Shown: in pieces, positions 7,532-14,031 of the stretch
Layout of the letters: the number at the start of each line of letters is the position of its first letter
Numbering within the stretch: position 1 is the first letter of the stretch
From: a virus
Direction: 5' to 3' (one strand)
Virus record (IMG/VR): IMGVR_UViG_3300003690_000057
Coordinates: 1-33,079 of that record
DNA length: 33,079 bases
The notes under the pieces: generated by a model
What the model saw: the letters and a program-made list of their open reading frames with translations, nothing else
The model's database searches: none
What the model was told of the DNA's origin: nothing
Translations under genes and position numbers: made by a program

Positions 7532-7911
7532 AGGCGCATCCTCTCAATCTTGCCATGCTCATTGGTATAGTAGACGCGACGGACACCGACATGGCGCATG
7601 GCTGCTTCGCACATGGAACAAGGCTTGCTGATGCGCGCCTTTCCTTCTTTGTTAATGCGGGCCACGTAAACGTCTGAGCCCTGTGTGGTCGAGCGGCTCA
7701 TCCCCAGGATGGCTCCCAACTCTGCGTGGAGAGTGGCGTCGCCATAACCCTCTCTACGAAATCTCGCACCGAAACTACAATGCCGGTGCTTGTTGCACGA
7801 AATGCTACGAACGGAACTGCCCTTCACAAGGACGGCTCCGTGCCTAAACTTTCCGTAATTTGATTGTTCGGCCACTCTCTTGGCGAACTCTATATATCTC
7901 TTGTTCTTCAA
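7528..7911 (-). CDS. Zinc-dependent cytidine/deoxycytidylate deaminase-family protein
   Basis: A 127-residue deaminase. HAELGA at 62-67 gives the zinc His and catalytic Glu, and PCSMC at 97-101 the two zinc cysteines. The family includes dCMP deaminases, which make dUMP for thymidylate synthesis and fit beside an RNR, but substrate cannot be set by eye: the protein is shorter than T4 dCMP deaminase and lacks its extra zinc site. It starts with TTG at 7911, supported by AGGGG six bases upstream; no ATG is suitably placed. It has its own promoter with an overlapping palindrome, is translationally coupled to the 5' nuclease, and lies 70 bases from the preceding gene. Confidence 0.82.
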   Translation of the reverse strand: MKNKRYIEFAKRVAEQSNYGKFRHGAVLVKGSSVRSISCNKHRHCSFGARFRREGYGDATLHAELGAILGMSRSTTQGSDVYVARINKEGKARISKPCSMCEAAMRHVGVRRVYYTNEHGKIERMRL

Positions 7912-7932
7912 CTGTATCCCCTAACGTATGAA

Positions 7933-7959
7933 GCTCCTATGAGTATACCTCACAGGAGC
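7933..7959. repeat. Inverted repeat overlapping the deaminase promoter (candidate operator)
   Basis: Arms GCTCCTATGAG (7933-7943) and CTCACAGGAGC (7949-7959) are 11 bases long, match at 10 positions, and flank TATAC. The repeat covers the -10 box and most of the spacer of the promoter at 7942-7970. In minus-strand RNA the odd pair is G-U, so it could also form a hairpin. No U-tract follows, so it is not a terminator. A repressor site is the simplest reading. Confidence 0.5.
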
Positions 7960-7970
7960 CTCGGTGTCAA
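7942..7970 (-). promoter_or_regulatory. Near-consensus sigma70-type promoter for deaminase and 5' nuclease
   Basis: Minus strand TTGACA (7965-7970), 17-base spacer, TATACT (7942-7947). Expected start is about 7935, leaving a 24-base leader with AGGGG before the TTG start at 7911. Confidence 0.7.
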
Positions 7971-7981
7971 GGGCTTATTTC

Positions 7982-8302
7982 TTATTGTTTCTTAGATTGC
8001 TTGGCTTGAATAGATTTGCTTAGAAGAGCCGACAACCTTCCGGACATCTGCAAAATATTTCCGCTACCAATATTGTCGCCTTTTGCTGCTATAGCCAACT
8101 GCTTGCGAAGATTAGCTATAAGATTACGCTCTTCATCACTTACTCCCGGCGCAGTGAGAGCCTCGAGATCACTCTTAACGGCAGCACCGTGTCTTACTTG
8201 AGAAGCTGTCGTACGCCCCAATTGTTGTTCATGTATTCCCAACAGGAAGTCTTGTAACTCCTCGCGAATTATCTGGGTAAGGTCTTTGGAAGCAATTTTC
8301 AT
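7982..8302 (-). CDS. Small hypothetical protein with IIREEL N-terminus
   Basis: A 106-residue protein of unknown function. The N-terminus MKIASKDLTQIIREELQDFL resembles the short amphipathic 'LxxIIxEEL' leader that I have seen on many small proteins of marine T4-like phages; I know no proven role for it. The rest is helical and soluble, with a basic tail KSIQAKQSKKQ. It is preceded 22 bases upstream by the CTATTTA motif that otherwise precedes virion genes in this window, which suggests late expression and perhaps packaging into the virion, although it lies among replication genes. A weak GGAA ribosome site is 7 bases before the ATG. Confidence 0.6.
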   Translation of the reverse strand: MKIASKDLTQIIREELQDFLLGIHEQQLGRTTASQVRHGAAVKSDLEALTAPGVSDEERNLIANLRKQLAIAAKGDNIGSGNILQMSGRLSALLSKSIQAKQSKKQ

Positions 8303-8323
8303 TATTATTCCGTCACGGTATAA

Positions 8324-8330
8324 TAAATAG
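8324..8330 (-). promoter_or_regulatory. Candidate late promoter motif (ACTATTTA) upstream of the IIREEL protein
   Basis: Minus strand GAACTATTTATTATACC. CTATTTA lies 22 bases before the ATG at 8302, in the gap after the recA/uvsX stop. Same motif and spacing class as the four virion-gene sites. Confidence 0.45.
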
Positions 8331-8332
8331 TT

Positions 8333-9454
8333 CTATTCCTTATCTACGTCGTAGAAATCCTTAGCGCTTCCCTCGCGCGTGTCAAACTTACGAATGATCT
8401 CTTCATCCATGATCTCGAACACTCGGTTCTTGAACTTCTTATCTTTAAGTTTGTCGGTCCAGTGAGCGGCCTGAAACTTCTCTTCTGTGCCATCCTTGTG
8501 GACCAGAGAAAACCAGGCGCCGGCTTGCTTAAGATTATCGGAACCCTTAATAGCTTCCAGCCAACTCTCAGCGTCTTGAATACCAACTTCGTCAGTACCC
8601 CATAGAATCTTGAATGCACAATTGCGTCCCTGTGTGCCGAAGCGAGACTTCTCAAGCTTGACCTTTACCTCGGAACCGATGCGGAAACCACTCTCATCCT
8701 CGATGAAAGCAGACTTCGCCTTGCGCCCCGTCAGCCAGATGCGGAGAGAGTATACATAGTGCATAGCCTTTCCGCCTGGAGTAATGAAGGGTGTCGTCAT
8801 TGCAACGATGCGTGCGTTCGGTCCCTGTGGAATATTGGTCTTTAGCTGATTGAGAACCAGGAAGGCTGACTTGGTATTCGCAATCGGAATTGTCAGCTTG
8901 GACATTCCCTTTGATAGTATGCGCGCCTTCATTGCCATCGTGGACTGAGGATTGAAGTCCCCCTCCACATCTGTAATGGTTGGAGTCATAGCCAAGGAGT
9001 CCCAGATAAACAAGGTTCTTTCAGCTCCAGACTTCAAAACGTTTTCAACGGTTTCCAAGACATGCTCAACAGATTGAGCCTGAACATATATCAATTCATT
9101 TATGTCACACCCCGTTCGTTCTAAAAAGCCCGGGTCAATTGCTGACTCGGAGTCCATATAAATCACAGTCATCCCCATTTTTTGAGCATTGCCGGCGATC
9201 TGTGCCGCCATAAAGGATTTACCCGTGGACTCCAAACCAGCAATCTCTGTGAACTTTCCAACCGGAACGCCCGCAAGTTTGCCGCGACATACAATAGAAT
9301 CCAGCCAGCGTGAGCCGGTTGGAATCCATTCTTTTACTTCTGTCGGATTTGCCTCATTAAGATTGTGGGCTACCTCCAGACCAGACGTCTTGTTAATCAA
9401 GGTACGCAGACCATCCACAGAAATTTTGCCTGCCTTTGATTTACTTTTAGCCAT
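8333..9454 (-). CDS. uvsX: RecA/UvsX-type recombinase
   Basis: A 373-residue strand-exchange ATPase used for recombination-dependent replication and repair. Walker A is GLESTGKS at 73-80 (RecA has GPESSGKT), the catalytic Glu is in YMDSESA at about 99-105, Walker B is TLFIWDSLA at 147-155, and LNQLKTN near 201-207 leads into the DNA-binding L2 region. The overall order matches RecA and the UvsX proteins of marine T4-like phages. The ATG at 9454 has only GGTGG about 14 bases upstream, so initiation may depend on coupling to the preceding gene. It lies in a group with the SSB, helicase and nuclease genes. Confidence 0.92.
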   Translation of the reverse strand: MAKSKSKAGKISVDGLRTLINKTSGLEVAHNLNEANPTEVKEWIPTGSRWLDSIVCRGKLAGVPVGKFTEIAGLESTGKSFMAAQIAGNAQKMGMTVIYMDSESAIDPGFLERTGCDINELIYVQAQSVEHVLETVENVLKSGAERTLFIWDSLAMTPTITDVEGDFNPQSTMAMKARILSKGMSKLTIPIANTKSAFLVLNQLKTNIPQGPNARIVAMTTPFITPGGKAMHYVYSLRIWLTGRKAKSAFIEDESGFRIGSEVKVKLEKSRFGTQGRNCAFKILWGTDEVGIQDAESWLEAIKGSDNLKQAGAWFSLVHKDGTEEKFQAAHWTDKLKDKKFKNRVFEIMDEEIIRKFDTREGSAKDFYDVDKE

Positions 9455-9473
9455 GGGAATATCGATCGTCCAC

Positions 9474-9962
9474 CTAGGTCGCCAGAGTCAGCAGACCATC
9501 GGGGGTCTGCACCACAATATCAAAACCCGATACAAACCTGTCGGCGTCGGGGCCTAGCTCATAAAGTTCTCCACCCCGCACCTTTACGTTAGCTGAAATC
9601 TCACACACTCCTCGCTTATGATCGTGGCGCTCGGTTGAAATGGTCAATAGATCCCATTCATAGGCATTTTCTACAATGGTTTCGGTCAGGTATTCTTCAA
9701 ACCAGCCCCCATAATCATAATCTTCAAGCAAGCCATTATCCCGCATTTCGACGAGGATGTCGTCTTCGTAACGAGAGTAAACAGTGATGCCAGAAGTGGC
9801 CAAAAGTGCGGCCAGCATCCGTGCGGTCTCCGTCTCCGAGAGCGCATTCTGGACATAATCATCCGAAATGTGCCAGACATCCACCGCTTCTTCATAATTC
9901 AAATAAACAAAATCATCCCCCTCTATGCCTAGGCCTTGGAGGGATTCTACAATTTTCCCCAT
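9474..9962 (-). CDS. Hypothetical acidic protein, 162 residues
   Basis: I do not recognise this protein. It is strongly acidic (EGDDFVYLNYEEAVDVW, YEDDILVEMRDNG, EDYDYGGWFEEYL) with few Lys or Arg until HDHKRGVCEI near the middle of the C-terminal half, which ends in short beta-like segments (VKVRGGELYEL, FDIVVQTPDG). No signal peptide or membrane segment. AAGGA precedes the ATG by about 10 bases. It lies between the Hc1-like DNA-binding protein and RecA; acidic phage proteins sometimes mimic DNA, but there is no specific evidence for that here. Confidence 0.6.
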   Translation of the reverse strand: MGKIVESLQGLGIEGDDFVYLNYEEAVDVWHISDDYVQNALSETETARMLAALLATSGITVYSRYEDDILVEMRDNGLLEDYDYGGWFEEYLTETIVENAYEWDLLTISTERHDHKRGVCEISANVKVRGGELYELGPDADRFVSGFDIVVQTPDGLLTLAT

Positions 9963-9987
9963 TTTTTACATTCCTTTCTATATTGGT

Positions 9988-10176
9988 TTATTCAGTGTTC
10001 TTTGCTTCTTGAACTTCAAGTCGCAATTCTTGTGCCAAGGCTTTTGTTTCTTGCATAGCCCTACGCACACGCGTCCCTGCGGCGTTATTGCCGCGCTCAA
10101 AAAACTTATCGTGGTCTTCTCGAATATTCTCGAGAAGGGTAATAAGCCGTTCAAGTAAATTTGTTTCAGTACTCAT
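9988..10176 (-). CDS. Hc1/histone H1-like small DNA-binding protein
   Basis: A 62-residue helical protein. The core FFERGNNAAGTRVRRAM followed by ETKALAQELRLEVQEAKN matches the Hc1-like histone H1 family (in Bacteroidota: FYxKGNKAAGTRVRK then LAQEIRxEVQE). Members bind DNA and condense the nucleoid in Chlamydia; the chlamydial protein has a long Lys-rich tail that is absent here. A phage copy might compact DNA or bind alongside the SSB. ATG overlaps the sulfotransferase stop as ATGA. This is one of the few hints to host lineage, but such genes also circulate in phages. Confidence 0.75.
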   Translation of the reverse strand: MSTETNLLERLITLLENIREDHDKFFERGNNAAGTRVRRAMQETKALAQELRLEVQEAKNTE

Positions 10177-10817
10177 GTTGTTCCTTTCTTTTTTCTTGAT
10201 GTCTCTGGAAGTTTTATTTTATATCCAAAGTGTTCTATTACGTCACTGTACTTTTCTCTCACTACTGCTGCTGTATAGGGATCATAATAGTGCTCGTAGC
10301 TTTTTCGATACGTCCCCCTATTACGTCTATGGGGAAAGCTGATATCGTTCTTTTCCGCCACCCCCTGGAGTCCAAAGAGCCCATCTAATTTTTTAACATC
10401 GTTTTCTAGATTTTCGTATTTAATAATAAACTTAAATTTATCAATCCCCATATTAAGCGGATAATATTTGGGGTCTCCTGCCCTCTGTCTTTCATATTTT
10501 TTGGATCTTATCCAAGTATTAAACCTTGCTTTCACCTCTTCCTCAGTCCATCCCTTATCCTTATAAAATTTATAATAACAAGATATTAAATAATCCCATG
10601 GATTTCTAACCACAGTAACCAAATCATAGTCTTTAATCCGCGGGTACGACCCTACTAAATCCACGAATGGTGAGTGTCTGTGGGGGCCGCGTATCCATAC
10701 CTTACTGGGCTCTCTGGTCTTTCTAAAAAGCGCCTTGTAGTAGACCTCGATGGAGGTGGTTGCATGACGAATAGGCCGAAGAAATACAAATTTTTTACCG
10801 TCAGCGATTATTGTCAT
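10173..10817 (-). CDS. Sulfotransferase-like protein
   Basis: A 214-residue protein of the PAPS-dependent sulfotransferase fold, which transfers sulfate from PAPS to sugars, lipids or protein. KFVFLRPIRHATTSIEVYY at 9-27 occupies the place of the 5'-phosphosulfate loop (normally PKTGTTS, here IRHATTS, so the Lys is replaced), and LVTVVRNPWDYLISCYY at 66-82 is an excellent 3'-phosphate motif. The C-terminal part (YDPYTAAVVREKYSDVIEHFGY) is also typical. AGGG lies 7 bases before the ATG. Its position between SSB and the Hc1-like gene gives no functional clue; it may modify host surface or virion glycans. Confidence 0.75.
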   Translation of the reverse strand: MTIIADGKKFVFLRPIRHATTSIEVYYKALFRKTREPSKVWIRGPHRHSPFVDLVGSYPRIKDYDLVTVVRNPWDYLISCYYKFYKDKGWTEEEVKARFNTWIRSKKYERQRAGDPKYYPLNMGIDKFKFIIKYENLENDVKKLDGLFGLQGVAEKNDISFPHRRNRGTYRKSYEHYYDPYTAAVVREKYSDVIEHFGYKIKLPETSRKKKGTT

Positions 10818-10836
10818 GGTCTGTCCCTTTTAATGT

Positions 10837-10861
10837 GAGGCACCTGATAACCCTGTGCCTC
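10837..10861 (-). repeat. Short hairpin between ssb and the sulfotransferase gene
   Basis: Perfect 7-base arms GAGGCAC/GTGCCTC with an 11-base loop in the 59-base gap. No U-run follows on the minus strand, so it is not a clear terminator; it may slow decay of the ssb message or limit downstream expression. Confidence 0.35.
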
Positions 10862-10876
10862 CCTGTGGGGGGGATA

Positions 10877-11650
10877 TTAAAGAGCGCCAAGCTCCGCGAA
10901 AGCAGCATCAACAGCGTTGGCCTCACCGTCAGTGGTGGTGCCATACTTCTCAGTCTCGCTACTAACCGTTTCCGGGTCGTCAACTTGCGCGTTGACGAAC
11001 GTATCAAGAATGGTCTGCACATCAGCAGTACTCTTTCGCTCAAACAGCCCAGTGAAATCTGGGATGCTCTCAAGAAGCTCTGAACACTTCTCGGGGGTCA
11101 TATCTTCACAGAGTGAAGAGGACCGACGTCGAGGAACCAGCTTCGTCTGCGGGAACGATGCTCCAGGCGGCTTGCCATAGGTCATCTGCAGATCAGTGCC
11201 TGTCTCAGTATCGGTAATATCCCCATACTCAGGATTCAGTACCAGCGTCAGAAGGTTTTCGTAGGCAGTCTTGCCATAACCCCATACTCGGACGCCTCGC
11301 TCTTCCTCACCGCGAACCATCACGGGGCTGAAGAACCGCTGTCGCACAAAGAGGGACTTTGCGACCTTCTTGCTGTGCTCATCGTTCTTGTCGGCACCTT
11401 GCCGCCACAGCTGTGAGGCGAACTCACATACAGGACACTCGTCACTGTAGTTACGCTTGGGACATAGGAAGCCACCCTTCTCGACGTTGTAGTGAAACCA
11501 CATTTCCTTGAAGGGATCGCCGTCCGCTGTCGGAACGATGCGAATAGTCTGTTCCCCATCCTCGGGGCGCCAGAAAGTGTCATTTGAGGAGTTTCCGTCT
11601 CCGCGTAGTGACGAGAGCTTTTCTCTCATCTTGTCTAAATTAATACCCAT
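10877..11650 (-). CDS. gp32-like single-stranded DNA-binding protein
   Basis: A 257-residue SSB of the T4 gp32 family. A zinc site matches the gp32 His-Cys3 pattern: H53 (WFHYNVEKGG), C63 (FLCPKR), C72 and C75 (ECPVCEF). The surrounding OB-fold region (QTIRIVPTADGDPFKEMWFHY) and the acidic C-terminus ending AFAELGAL, where partner proteins dock in gp32, are as expected. It coats ssDNA during replication and recombination and works with the UvsX, helicase and polymerase encoded nearby. A strong AAGGAG lies 8 bases before the ATG. A perfect 8-base stem-loop lies at the end of the upstream gene, recalling the translational operator of T4 gene 32. Confidence 0.9.
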   Translation of the reverse strand: MGINLDKMREKLSSLRGDGNSSNDTFWRPEDGEQTIRIVPTADGDPFKEMWFHYNVEKGGFLCPKRNYSDECPVCEFASQLWRQGADKNDEHSKKVAKSLFVRQRFFSPVMVRGEEERGVRVWGYGKTAYENLLTLVLNPEYGDITDTETGTDLQMTYGKPPGASFPQTKLVPRRRSSSLCEDMTPEKCSELLESIPDFTGLFERKSTADVQTILDTFVNAQVDDPETVSSETEKYGTTTDGEANAVDAAFAELGAL

Positions 11651-11680
11651 TTTTTTATCTCCTTATAGTTGGGTTAAAGT

Positions 11681-11704
11681 ACGATCAGCTAATATCCTGA
11701 TCGT
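11681..11704 (-). repeat. Stem-loop upstream of the gp32-like gene
   Basis: Perfect 8-base arms ACGATCAG and CTGATCGT with an 8-base loop, covering the last codons and stop of the FtsZ-like gene, 31 bases before the ssb ATG. It may be a translational operator, an mRNA stability element or a DNA operator. I found no convincing pseudoknot partner for the loop. Confidence 0.5.
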
Positions 11705-12527
11705 CTATAAATGATTGTACCATAGAACTGTACTTAATGCAATAACAATATTTTTGATCATATGTCGTTTGGAAAACTCCGTACGATACGTTGACGCCTG
11801 TGGCAACTTGAGCTTTCACATAACGCTTAATCTTTTGAAACAATGTACCGTCTTCTCTCAGTTCTTCTTCGTTAATACCATAATAATATACCACATCCCG
11901 CGGGTTTGTCAAGTCATAAAACCAGTTTTCTTCTTCTTTTTCAATATCCAAGAGCCCTATTGTGGCTATTCTACTAAGATATGACGGCGTTACAAAGTTT
12001 CCAATTACGGGATCCGAATTTTTAAAAACATTAATCATGTGGATAGTATTGACAATGGCCTGGTTGAGGACATCATAGTACCCCATAATGGGGACATCCC
12101 CCACACTGGCCTCAATTTTTTGATTGTCCAACATCCACACAGCTTCTATCATACCCGATCGCGCATACTCTTGCAAGACATTTCTTACAATTTTTTCCTG
12201 CATTTGCTGAATTCTGCTCCCTAGTTCAAGGTCTGGTTGTATATAAAGCACGGTAATGATGTTGGTTTTAAGCTGATCAAGTAATCGTAATACCCCCCCA
12301 GAAATATCTCCACTCCCTCCAACGACAACCAACACCTCGCTAGCGGTGAACTTAAGTTTTCGTTTGAGAGAAGGAAAGTTCTCATCATAATCTTCATGGC
12401 TCTTACGTTTCTTGATCGTAATGTCGGCCTCTTTGGTAGTATCAATAGAATAAGTTTCGTACTGTGGAAACTTAGCAAATGTTTTCGCAATACCACAACC
12501 TGCGCTGCCTAGCCCCACCACTATCAT
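11685..12527 (-). CDS. Divergent FtsZ/tubulin-superfamily protein
   Basis: A 280-residue protein with the layout of the FtsZ/tubulin GTPase domain. MIVVGLGSAGCGIAK at 1-15 equals the T1 loop (GVGGGGGN in FtsZ); YSIDT at 26-30 equals the VNTD strand; VVVGGSGDISGGVLRLLDQL at 67-86 equals the T4 tubulin signature GGGTGSG and its helix; VLYIQPDLELGSR through IEAVWMLDNQKI at 93-138 equals the strand, helix and 'IPNDKL' region; YYDVLNQAIVNTI at 150-162 follows as in FtsZ. The T7 catalytic NxDxxD is not seen, so GTP hydrolysis or polymerisation may differ. An NAD-binding Rossmann protein is the main alternative, but it would not explain the second glycine loop. Start ATG 12527 overlaps the mazG-like stop as ATGA; GTG 12539 is possible. 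Confidence 0.68.
   Translation of the reverse strand: MIVVGLGSAGCGIAKTFAKFPQYETYSIDTTKEADITIKKRKSHEDYDENFPSLKRKLKFTASEVLVVVGGSGDISGGVLRLLDQLKTNIITVLYIQPDLELGSRIQQMQEKIVRNVLQEYARSGMIEAVWMLDNQKIEASVGDVPIMGYYDVLNQAIVNTIHMINVFKNSDPVIGNFVTPSYLSRIATIGLLDIEKEEENWFYDLTNPRDVVYYYGINEEELREDGTLFQKIKRYVKAQVATGVNVSYGVFQTTYDQKYCYCIKYSSMVQSFIDDQDIS
11885..11912 (-). promoter_or_regulatory. Candidate sigma70-type promoter inside the FtsZ-like gene, for ssb
   Basis: Minus strand TTGACA (11907-11912), 16-base spacer, TATATT (11885-11890); with an 18-base spacer TATTAT also fits. Expected start is near 11878, about 230 bases before ssb, so the transcript would include the stem-loop at 11681-11704. Confidence 0.45.
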
Positions 12528-12838
12528 TCCTCCACCCACTCCAACAAGAAGCCCATATCAAAACCGCCGCGGGAAGTCCGCTTTGCAATTGCCTCTGCTA
12601 GTATCGTCTGTTCATGAATGCCTAGGCGGTGGCAAATAAAATTCATAATTTCCATAATGTCGGCCGCTTCCTCAGCGCATGGATTCTCTACAAACTCCTG
12701 AACTTCTTCTTGAAGCTTTCTCATAGCGTGGCTCTGCAGGCGATCTCCTCGTAGCTGTGAGATGGCAAAGTTCTTGCCATCCTTCTCAATAATTTCAGGT
12801 ATCCGATCGCGCACCAGCTTATGGTAGATCTTTTTCAT
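12524..12838 (-). CDS. MazG-like nucleotide pyrophosphohydrolase
   Basis: A 104-residue all-alpha NTP pyrophosphohydrolase of the MazG/PRA-PH superfamily. KLVRDRIPEIIEKDGK at 7-22 is the characteristic start of the prokaryotic/phage subgroup; KLQEEVQEF then EEAADIMEIM carries the acidic ExxE and ExxD magnesium ligands. It hydrolyses (d)NTPs to monophosphates, either to clear modified nucleotides or to adjust nucleotide or ppGpp pools. ATG overlaps the polymerase stop as ATGA, and its end overlaps the FtsZ-like start, so the three genes are translationally linked. Confidence 0.85.
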   Translation of the reverse strand: MKKIYHKLVRDRIPEIIEKDGKNFAISQLRGDRLQSHAMRKLQEEVQEFVENPCAEEAADIMEIMNFICHRLGIHEQTILAEAIAKRTSRGGFDMGFLLEWVEE

Positions 12839-14022
12839 AATCTTAGCTCCTTCATTTCACCAAGATTTCTACCTGCCGACAGATTCACCTTAAACATACC
12901 ATAACGTGTTTCTTTGAACGTGTCAAGCAAATTTAAAATCTCATAGCGATCTTCTTCTGCGAGATCGATATAAACAGCGTCGTGAATAAGAAATGAAATA
13001 TTGCTTTTTCTCCCCTTCAAAAGCTCGTAGACCTTATAAGCCTGCTCATGCACCATATCAATTGTGGTACTTTGTACGATGTAGTTAAGAGCATGATGCT
13101 CGTCTACGTTCTCTATTATTCTACCATAGTCGGTCTCAATTTTACAGCCATTCCAGTATTTATTTCTCACTAAATCTTTGTTATAAAGACTCTCTAACTG
13201 CTTGTTTTCCTTACTAGAATACAGCCACGCGAAGGTCTTTACCTTGGCTTCTTCGCGGGTCAATTTACTGTCAAAAACGTTCTTTACGTTCCAATCGTGA
13301 ATATCATTCCCGGGCTGAGTTTGGTCTGACAGCGCAAGGAGGGTCCTCAACTCCGCTGCGTTAAAATCTAATTCTAGGAGCCAATCATTCTGTGGACTGA
13401 TACATGCCCGGTATTCCTTGTTCAGAGTGAGAATGGGAAAACTGTTGGGACTCGTAGCAAGACGCCCAGTAACTGTGCCATATGGATTGTAGTCGCACAC
13501 AGGCTTTACTGTCTGCAAGGTACGATGAAAGTTTATCCCTCGCACTGAACTTAAAAGATGTTTGATGGGATCTATATTGATATTTAAAGACTGTCCCCGA
13601 ATCGTACTAAGCATTTCTATAAGGTTATAGGTAAGTTGATAGTTCTTGGGTCGTGGATAAGTGCCCAAAACGTGTTCTGTAATTTTATTCTTCGCGTTTA
13701 AATACTCAAACAAGAAATACTCAGGAAGGACGTCATAAAAACAATTTTCATTCAACGACAGGCGAGCAGTTCCAAAAGCCTTGAGACACGCTTTAAGCGT
13801 TTTCTTGATCTCACCCCACTCTTCCTTTAAGTCCTCAGGACAAACGTCTGTGAGAGACGCTCCATGACCGTATATGCGACCTATCTCGTAGTTCTCACCT
13901 GGAAGATGGTCGGAATACTCCCATGTCTCGCCCTCTAGTGGAATCATGGAACGGGGGTATATCTTATTTTGAGAAAAATAACCCACGCAATCCTTCTTGT
14001 GATCTAAAATTTGGAAAAGCAA
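12835..14022 (-). CDS. Family A DNA polymerase, polymerase domain only
   Basis: A 395-residue protein carrying the palm and fingers of DNA polymerase I. TVTGRLATSPNSFPIL near 183-198 equals the TGRLSSSNPNLQNIP segment; motif A is LELDFNAAELR at 216-226; motif B has R256, K260, F264 and Y268 in exact O-helix spacing; motif C is LIHDAVYID at 345-353, where HDE of Klenow is HDA. The N-terminal about 175 residues show no 3'-5' exonuclease motifs, and the protein is far shorter than Klenow (about 605). Rhodothermus phage RM378 is a known case with polymerase and exonuclease domains on separate genes; no separate exonuclease is visible here. The start is TTG 14022 with GGAG five bases upstream. Confidence 0.87.
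   Translation of the reverse strand: MLFQILDHKKDCVGYFSQNKIYPRSMIPLEGETWEYSDHLPGENYEIGRIYGHGASLTDVCPEDLKEEWGEIKKTLKACLKAFGTARLSLNENCFYDVLPEYFLFEYLNAKNKITEHVLGTYPRPKNYQLTYNLIEMLSTIRGQSLNINIDPIKHLLSSVRGINFHRTLQTVKPVCDYNPYGTVTGRLATSPNSFPILTLNKEYRACISPQNDWLLELDFNAAELRTLLALSDQTQPGNDIHDWNVKNVFDSKLTREEAKVKTFAWLYSSKENKQLESLYNKDLVRNKYWNGCKIETDYGRIIENVDEHHALNYIVQSTTIDMVHEQAYKVYELLKGRKSNISFLIHDAVYIDLAEEDRYEILNLLDTFKETRYGMFKVNLSAGRNLGEMKELRL
12898..12926 (-). promoter_or_regulatory. Candidate promoter inside the polymerase gene, for mazG/FtsZ-like
   Basis: Minus strand TTGACA (12921-12926), 17 bases, TATGGT (12898-12903, 4 of 6). Expected start is about 12891, 53 bases before the mazG-like ATG. Weaker than the others. 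Confidence 0.35.
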
Positions 14023-14031
14023 ACTAACTCC

